Assembly (NCBI RefSeq): GCF_002754315.1
Contig: NZ_PEFE01000001.1
Location: 3,658,001-3,722,000, forward strand
Direction of reading: 5' to 3'
Origin: Flavobacterium sp. 11
Lineage (GTDB): Bacteria > Bacteroidota > Bacteroidia > Flavobacteriales > Flavobacteriaceae
Length of the DNA: 64,000 bases
Below the pieces are notes generated by a model. That model saw only the letters and a program-made list of their open reading frames with translations, ran no database searches and was not told where the DNA came from. This document shows, piece by piece, positions 58,901-64,000 of this stretch. A program made the translations under genes and the position numbers. The first letter of the stretch is position 1. Each line of letters starts with the position of its first letter.

Positions 58901-61900
58901 ACAGGGACTACTACACAATTATCAGGTTCAGGTACAGCTAACATTAGTTTGCCATGGATATCGTCAAATCCTGCTATAGCTACGGTCAATAATACTGGGC
59001 TAGTTTCAAGTATAGCAGCCGGAACAACAACAATTACATATAAAAACAGCAATGGTTGTACAGTAGATTTCCCTTTTTCTGTAAATGAATTGCCTAATTT
59101 AATTGTTACAAATCCCTCAGCAGTCTGTTCTCCTGCTACCGTAGACATTACCTCCACAGCCATTACACTAGGTTCAGACAGTGGGTTAATTTATAGTTAT
59201 TGGTTTAACGCAGCAGCTACAATATCAATGTCAACAGCAACTGCGATAACAGTATCAGGTACTTATTACATCAAAGCAACGAATTCAAACGGCTGTTCTA
59301 TAATTAAACCCGTTTCAGTAACAATAAACCCACAGCCCACAATAGGAGGTGGTTTTAATGTATGTATTGGTTTTACCTCACAATTAAATGGCTCTGGAAC
59401 AGCATCAACAACTTCACCGTGGTCATCTTCTAACCCAATCGTTGCTACAATTACTGCAACTGGTTTAGTTACTGGATTAACCAGCGGAACTACAACAATT
59501 ACATATACAAATTCTAATGGTTGCCAGAAAACAGAAACATTTACTGTGAGTATTAATCCAAGTATTATAACCGCACAAAACCAAACCATCTGTTCTAATG
59601 CCCCTTTTTCAATAGTTCCTGCAGACGGTGCGGGAAATACTGTCCCGGTTGGAACCACCTATTCATGGTCGGCACCTTTGGTTACGGGCGGAATTACGGG
59701 AGGTGCAGCCTTAGCAAATCAAACAACCATAAAGGGTACATTAATTAATCCAACAAATGATGCTCAAACGGCTACATATACTATAACTCCAAAATCTGGA
59801 ACTTGTACAGGACCTTCATTTACGGCAGTAGTAACAGTTAATCCTTCTCCAAAAGTTCAATTTTCGGGACCAAATCAAACACTTTGCTCTGGAAGTGATA
59901 GTTCTTTGATAAATTTATCAAGTCTTACTACCGGAAATGTAACTTTTAATTGGACAGCAACTATTCCTGCTGGAATAACTGGAGCAACAGGTTCGGGAAC
60001 AGGAACTATTCCAACACAGACTTTGGTAAATGTAACAACAACGGCACTAACTGTAATTTACGCTGCAACAGCAACTTTCGAAAACAACGGGGTTTCTTGT
60101 TCGGGACCACCTTTAGAGTATAAAATAACGGTAAATCCTGCTATAATTACATCAAGTATTCTGTCTAATTTTAATGGTTTTAATGTGAGCACTTTTGGTG
60201 CCTATGATGGAGCGATCAATGTAACAGTTACTGGAGGTTCGGGTTCATATACTTATTTATGGACAGGACCAGGCAGTTATACGGCATCTAGCGAAGACAT
60301 TTCAAATGGTCCAGCGGGCGCATATTCATTAACTATTAACGATGGACTTTGTAATCCTGTGATATTAAATTTTAACTTAACGTCACCGTTACCTTTACTT
60401 ATTCAAGAAGATCCTGCAGCACAAATCGATGTATTGTGTTTTGGTTATTTGACTGGGGCCATTAAAGTTGATATTACACAACAATCTGTTGGACCTTATG
60501 ATTATTTATTGACTTTGCAAGGTGGAGGAACAATCAGTAGCATTATTAACGCAACGGCTACAAATTATACTTTTACGAGTTTGGCAGCAGGCATTTATGA
60601 CATTAAAGTTACCGATGCAAATGGAAGTAGTAAGACTATTCTAGGAATAGAAATCACACAACCTAGCGGTATTTCAGCTTCCATATCATATCCTTCAAAT
60701 ATCAGTTGTGCTGGAAGTGCAGCGGGTTCAGCAACGGTAACTGCTACTGGAGGAATAGGGACTCTAACCTATTCTTGGAATACAAATCCAATTCAAACCA
60801 CAGCAACAGCAACAGGTTTGACAGCGGGAGATTATACAGTTACTATTACAGATGCCAATAATTGTTCAATCCAAAAACTTGCTGTAATAACGGAACCAAA
60901 CGGGATTACAGCATCCATTTCATCACAAACCAATGTGCTCTGTTTTGGCAATAATACGGGTTCTGCAACGGTTTCTGCCACCGGAGGAACAGGAGCTTTA
61001 ACTTATTCATGGGATACTATTCCAATACAAACAACAGCAACAGCAACGGGATTAGTAGCAGGTACTTATAATGTAACCATAACAGATGCCAATGGTTGTT
61101 CCAAAATTTTAATAGGACTCATTACTCAGCCTTCTTCCGAATTGGCTACAACAATTTCTAATTCAACTAACGTGAGTTGTTTTGGAGGAAATAATGGGAA
61201 TGCTACTGTCATAGCTTCTGGAGGGACTTCCCCTTATACCTACTCTTGGAATACCAACCCAATTCAAACCTCGGCAACGGCTACCGGATTAACTGCAGGA
61301 ACTTATAATGTAACGGTTACAGATGCAAATGGATGTGTAGATTCAAGCCCCGTAACAATAACAGAACCAGCAGGAATGTCCGCAACTATTTCCGCTCAAA
61401 CGGATGTTTTCTGTTCAGGAAATAGCACCGGTTCAGCAACTGTAACTGCTACTGGAGGGACAGCGCCTTACAGCTATTCTTGGAATACAACACCAGTTCA
61501 AACATCAGCTATTGCAATCAATCTGGCAATCGGCACGTATACAGCCACAATTACAGATGCTAAAGGTTGTACTACAACGACACAAGCCACAATTACGGAG
61601 CCAAACGGTATTGTAATTTCAATAGCCTCACAAACCAATGTAAATTGTTATGGAAATAATACAGGTGCAGTTTCTGTTTTAGCAAGTGGTGGAACGGGAA
61701 TATTAACATACTCCTGGGATACCATTCCGGTACAAACTTCTTTAAATGCAACAGGATTAATTGCAGGAACTTATCATTTGACCGTTACCGATGCTAATAA
61801 TTGTACTAAGGTTCAAACAGTAAATATTACGCAACCTGACGATATTAATATAACTACTGATCTAGAAAAAGACATTACTTGCTTTAATGATGCCAATGGT

Positions 61901-63796
61901 GAAATTAAAATCACAATCACTGGAGGTACATTAAATTATAATTATACTTGGACGAAAGATGGAATTCCTTATACTACCACCGAAGACTTATCCAATTTAA
62001 GTCCAGGAATTTACATGGTTACCGTATCTGACGCCAACAATTGCGGTCCAAAAATAGCGACATTTACTATTACCGAACCACCAATATTAGCGGTAAGCCT
62101 ATTAAACCAAACCAATATATTGTGCTTTGGAGAAGCTACAGGAGCAATAGACATTGCTGTCGTTGGAGGAACACCTGCACTTTCGGGCTATAACTTTGCT
62201 TGGACTGGACCTAACGGATTTACAAGTTCCAATAAAAATCTCACTGCCATTATTGCTGGAACTTATAATGTACTGGTTACCGATAATTCAGGTTGTTCTA
62301 GAGTATTAAGTGTTACACTTACCCAACCAACTGCCATTGTTTTGGCAGCCACTACGACACCAATAATCTGTTATGGCTCTAATGATGCTTCTATAACTCT
62401 TGCTATAAATGGTGGTGTTACTCCTTATACTATTGCATGGAGTAATCTGGGAGGTGGAACGTTTCAGGATAATCTATCGGCTGGGGATTATCTAATTACC
62501 GTTACAGATTCTAATAATTGTGTAAAAACACTGAATGTAAATATCCCTGAAGCACCCATTTTTACAATCAATCCGGTGGTTAAAAATATTTCTTGTTTTG
62601 GTTCCCATGATGGTAGTATCAATCTAAATATTATTGGAGGTATTGCTCCTGTAAAATTAGTTTGGGATGATAATGCAGTAGCTGGAAATGTCAGGAATAA
62701 TTTGGGACCAGGCTCTTACACGGTAACGATTGTTGACAGTAAGCCCTGTACAATCAAAAAGACTTTTATTATATTAGAACCTCAACCTTTAATTCTATCT
62801 GCCAATGTCGACAATGCTTTTGATTGTGACAATGCCAATAGTGGTGCAATAAATCTTCTGGTTGCTGGAGGTACACCACCTTTCACTTATGCTTGGTCAA
62901 ACGGATCTACAACAGAAGATTTAGTAAATATTCCTGCAGGAAATTATTTGGTTACAGTAACTGATAGCAGAGGCTGTTCAAAACAGGCGCAATACAGTAT
63001 TAACAGACCACCGCCTATCGTTATAGGAGTGGCAACCAAAACAGAATTTGATTGTGAAACTAAATATGTTAAACAAAACTTTGTAGCCCAAGTTTCGGGT
63101 GGGGTTCCACCCTACCAATTGGCCTGGTCCAGCGGAACGGTCAGCGGTTCAAATAATGAAATGATGAATACCAGTCAAAACGGAACAGCAATATTATATG
63201 TAACGGATGCTTTGGGTTGTAAAGCAAATTATTCCTTCAATGTTAAATTGCAGTCCCTAGGAACACCTTCATTTAATTCAACCTCCTATTCTTTAGTAAC
63301 GTATGGCACTTATTCTATAATAGATCCCATACAGTTTACCAATACCGCTACCGGTGATTTTATAAGTATGGTTTGGGATTTTGGTGACGGTAGCTTTTCA
63401 ACCGAGCTCAACCCAGTGCATACATTCCTAAATCCAAAAGAGTATGTGGTGACACAAACTGTTACGTATCCTTTTGGATGTGTGTATGTGCAAAAAATCA
63501 CTTTTAATGTTGAAAAAGGATATTTATTTGTGGTTCCCAATGCTTTCACACCCAACAATGATGCTATCAATGATACATTCAGACCTGTGACTAAGGCCTT
63601 AAAAAATGTTCGATTAGATATTTATGATACTTGGGGTTCACTAATCTATTCAGAAACCGGAGACACTTTAAAGGGATGGGATGGTAAGATAAAAGAACAG
63701 AATGCGGAAAACGGTAATTATTACTGTAAAGTTAGCGCAGAAACTTTTTATGGAACTATTGTCAATGAAAATCACCCTTTTATATTAATAAAATAA
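55955..63796 (+). CDS. Giant SprB-repeat adhesin with T9SS type B sorting domain
   Basis: A 2,613-residue surface protein. It has a signal peptide (about 1-22), PKD/Ig-like beta domains (to about 740), Ig-like BIG_2-type repeats (about 740-1210) and roughly twelve SprB repeats (about 1480-2400, each with a CFG..-GSATVTATGG-..YSW pattern). A PKD domain (WDFGDGSF) follows, then the gliding-motility C-terminal domain (VVPNAFTPNNDAINDTF ... FILIK) that directs secretion by the type IX system. It probably serves gliding or attachment. A PorP/SprF gene follows, as is usual for type B cargo. Confidence 0.93.
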   Translation: MKHLYKILFLFIFLFTLNVQSQTINLIRFNNTANYTVGSGVSVIINPTGIFQLDNKFILELSNVGGAFTTPTTLNTLDEFYAPVINGTLPPGLPAGTYKLRVRATTGLGTTPETYPVVETLSFNIILGSSDVPSATSELPNNSSFFNCTQSCLKTTNTFGSLTQSFGATSTILPKKKITICSYSNTDNYKITLIDLINGTQTTISYNNGNGDILIPDNLTIGTYIFEIEKNSNSVYSLVFLFHGNGTSLGNSTSEVVCVGVDVSFTVDITNQGIGRNYNGSKYMIDFGDNSTVLVLTQAQLMSNPTVTHKYTTVSCAKTDSNFIIKETLLNKGVYNGGVNTNYCTEFNKNGNGVEKKVNVSLAPKANFTLAPKQCINQDINALNTTVLGSYGTAGNCLDKATFTWYYKKPGDLAFTEVTIASWIISSNNLRIPKSMITLPGCWEIKLTAVNDDLCQTLSEVTKTIKIEVAPTATFTNTPETPICPNTQIQFTNTSNVLTQPCQEPTYLWTVSPSTGYQFVNPSSVTSQDPKILFTNPGTYTVKLFVTNSCGTVESISKIIEVSGSPTVSFTPNALSICQAPPNYTIDFSQIGTKPNYSVAPFAPTSFSWSISGSGVTAADYNYISGTTASSQFPKINFTAYKTYIITVLVNGNCAGSNQAAFTFTLNESPNLIVVNPPAVCSPATVDITAPAITLGSDSGLIYSYWINASATTTLSTPAALTVSGTYYIKATNSNGCFIIKPVTVVVNALPVIVGTLSTCIGVNSQLSTTATPASGNPWISSDTSIATISSSGLVSPIAIGTTVITYTNSNGCSKSETFTVNALPSISGPTSACINATAQLTGSGVPASSLPWTSSNTAVATVSNTGLVTAKAAGSVTITYKNSNNCAVTSTFTVNALPTIAGTLSVCTNSTSQLIGSGTSSSSLPWASSNPSIATVNSSGLVNALTAGTTAISYTNSDGCTVNVTFIVNDIPTITGLSKGCTGTTTQLSGSGTANISLPWISSNPAIATVNNTGLVSSIAAGTTTITYKNSNGCTVDFPFSVNELPNLIVTNPSAVCSPATVDITSTAITLGSDSGLIYSYWFNAAATISMSTATAITVSGTYYIKATNSNGCSIIKPVSVTINPQPTIGGGFNVCIGFTSQLNGSGTASTTSPWSSSNPIVATITATGLVTGLTSGTTTITYTNSNGCQKTETFTVSINPSIITAQNQTICSNAPFSIVPADGAGNTVPVGTTYSWSAPLVTGGITGGAALANQTTIKGTLINPTNDAQTATYTITPKSGTCTGPSFTAVVTVNPSPKVQFSGPNQTLCSGSDSSLINLSSLTTGNVTFNWTATIPAGITGATGSGTGTIPTQTLVNVTTTALTVIYAATATFENNGVSCSGPPLEYKITVNPAIITSSILSNFNGFNVSTFGAYDGAINVTVTGGSGSYTYLWTGPGSYTASSEDISNGPAGAYSLTINDGLCNPVILNFNLTSPLPLLIQEDPAAQIDVLCFGYLTGAIKVDITQQSVGPYDYLLTLQGGGTISSIINATATNYTFTSLAAGIYDIKVTDANGSSKTILGIEITQPSGISASISYPSNISCAGSAAGSATVTATGGIGTLTYSWNTNPIQTTATATGLTAGDYTVTITDANNCSIQKLAVITEPNGITASISSQTNVLCFGNNTGSATVSATGGTGALTYSWDTIPIQTTATATGLVAGTYNVTITDANGCSKILIGLITQPSSELATTISNSTNVSCFGGNNGNATVIASGGTSPYTYSWNTNPIQTSATATGLTAGTYNVTVTDANGCVDSSPVTITEPAGMSATISAQTDVFCSGNSTGSATVTATGGTAPYSYSWNTTPVQTSAIAINLAIGTYTATITDAKGCTTTTQATITEPNGIVISIASQTNVNCYGNNTGAVSVLASGGTGILTYSWDTIPVQTSLNATGLIAGTYHLTVTDANNCTKVQTVNITQPDDINITTDLEKDITCFNDANGEIKITITGGTLNYNYTWTKDGIPYTTTEDLSNLSPGIYMVTVSDANNCGPKIATFTITEPPILAVSLLNQTNILCFGEATGAIDIAVVGGTPALSGYNFAWTGPNGFTSSNKNLTAIIAGTYNVLVTDNSGCSRVLSVTLTQPTAIVLAATTTPIICYGSNDASITLAINGGVTPYTIAWSNLGGGTFQDNLSAGDYLITVTDSNNCVKTLNVNIPEAPIFTINPVVKNISCFGSHDGSINLNIIGGIAPVKLVWDDNAVAGNVRNNLGPGSYTVTIVDSKPCTIKKTFIILEPQPLILSANVDNAFDCDNANSGAINLLVAGGTPPFTYAWSNGSTTEDLVNIPAGNYLVTVTDSRGCSKQAQYSINRPPPIVIGVATKTEFDCETKYVKQNFVAQVSGGVPPYQLAWSSGTVSGSNNEMMNTSQNGTAILYVTDALGCKANYSFNVKLQSLGTPSFNSTSYSLVTYGTYSIIDPIQFTNTATGDFISMVWDFGDGSFSTELNPVHTFLNPKEYVVTQTVTYPFGCVYVQKITFNVEKGYLFVVPNAFTPNNDAINDTFRPVTKALKNVRLDIYDTWGSLIYSETGDTLKGWDGKIKEQNAENGNYYCKVSAETFYGTIVNENHPFILIK
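57965..58196 (+). repeat. Internal duplication in the adhesin (first copy)
   Basis: The segment encoding VCSPATVDIT...GSDSGLIYSYW...SGTYYIKATNSNGC recurs, nearly unchanged, at about 59098-59329. The two copies are about 1.1 kb apart. Confidence 0.8.
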
Positions 63797-63809
63797 GCAC
63801 CCACAGAGA

Positions 63810-64000
63810 ATGAAATTAAAATTTATTATATATATACTGTTAACTTCCATATTTATAGTAGAAGTTCATGCACAAGATCCTATTTTTTCACATTATTATT
63901 TTGTTCCTGAAACGCAGAACGGAGCGTTTACAGGAACCGTAAATACTTTAAACACAGGAATTCTACACAGAACACAATGGCCTGATGGAGCCAGAAGACT
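63810..64000 (+). CDS. PorP/SprF family protein, partial
   Basis: The start of a gene that leaves the window after 63 codons. It encodes a signal peptide (MKLKFIIYILLTSIF, ending HAQ) followed by DPIFSHYYFVPETQNGAFTG, the family hallmark of PorP/SprF outer-membrane proteins. These retain or secrete T9SS type B substrates. It follows the adhesin by 13 bases, so it is probably the dedicated partner. Confidence 0.88.
   Translation, partial: MKLKFIIYILLTSIFIVEVHAQDPIFSHYYFVPETQNGAFTGTVNTLNTGILHRTQWPDGARR

Noticed and set aside
60600..63000. Periodic repeats resembling a CRISPR array
   Set aside because: They are protein-level SprB repeats of about 75-85 residues with diverged DNA, in one open frame.

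Overview
The window reads as chromosomal DNA of a Flavobacterium-like Bacteroidota. Supporting signs are the AT-rich sequence, promoters of the Bacteroidota type (TTG, about 19 bases, TAnnTTTG), a T9SS/gliding adhesin followed by a PorP/SprF gene, DUF4290/DUF493/START-like/YqgE housekeeping genes, a zapA - 6S RNA - rny arrangement, and type B ribosomal protein L31. No species call is attempted.

Positions 1-34,364 are mostly core genome. They hold a GlmU-like nucleotidyltransferase (partial), rpmE2, a DUF4199 protein with a GT2 glycosyltransferase, a phosphohexomutase, an MsbA-like exporter, a small membrane protein overlapping a secreted aspartic-protease-like protein, DUF2971, a lipoprotein, a TonB-dependent receptor with an M23 peptidase, a coiled-coil protein with zapA, 6S RNA and rny, a PAS histidine kinase, xerD, three related outer-membrane beta-barrels, aroQ, a DUF5686 protein, a cation efflux transporter, murA, DUF4290, DUF493, a small P-loop ATPase, recQ, fmt, HU, yqgE, a class IV aminotransferase and a START-like protein. 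Most units end in clear hairpin terminators.

At 34,520 lies tRNA-Met(CAT), directly followed by a tyrosine integrase. From there to about 55,764 the content is accessory and looks like a tRNA-linked defence island. (a) The integrase is flanked by two unusual repeat arrays: GTACAC(C/T)AAA iterons, and a cluster of GTTAAC-centred palindromes. (b) A tight co-directional cassette (36.4-43.3 kb) encodes a secreted SH3 protein, a basic unknown protein, two DUF4407 membrane proteins, a membrane protein with a transglutaminase-like Cys-His-Glu domain, a small multi-span protein, a lipoprotein and a possible 49-aa membrane peptide. An imperfect direct repeat flanks it. (c) A MazG-like gene overlaps a GIY-YIG / DUF2075 helicase / S24 peptidase fusion. 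(d) A RADAR locus follows: an RdrA-like ATPase split into two frames by what looks like one missing A, with an in-frame (AAT)n poly-Asn tract, then an intact RdrB-like adenosine deaminase. (e) A PLD-like protein with zinc-ribbon cysteines precedes an McrBC pair.

The right end (55,955-64,000) returns to surface biology: a 2,613-residue SprB-repeat adhesin with a type B T9SS sorting domain, then the start of a PorP/SprF gene.

The most promising undescribed candidates are the DUF4407/transglutaminase cassette and the MazG + GIY-YIG-helicase-S24 pair. Both sit beside recognised antiphage systems. Function is inferred from domains and neighbourhood only.
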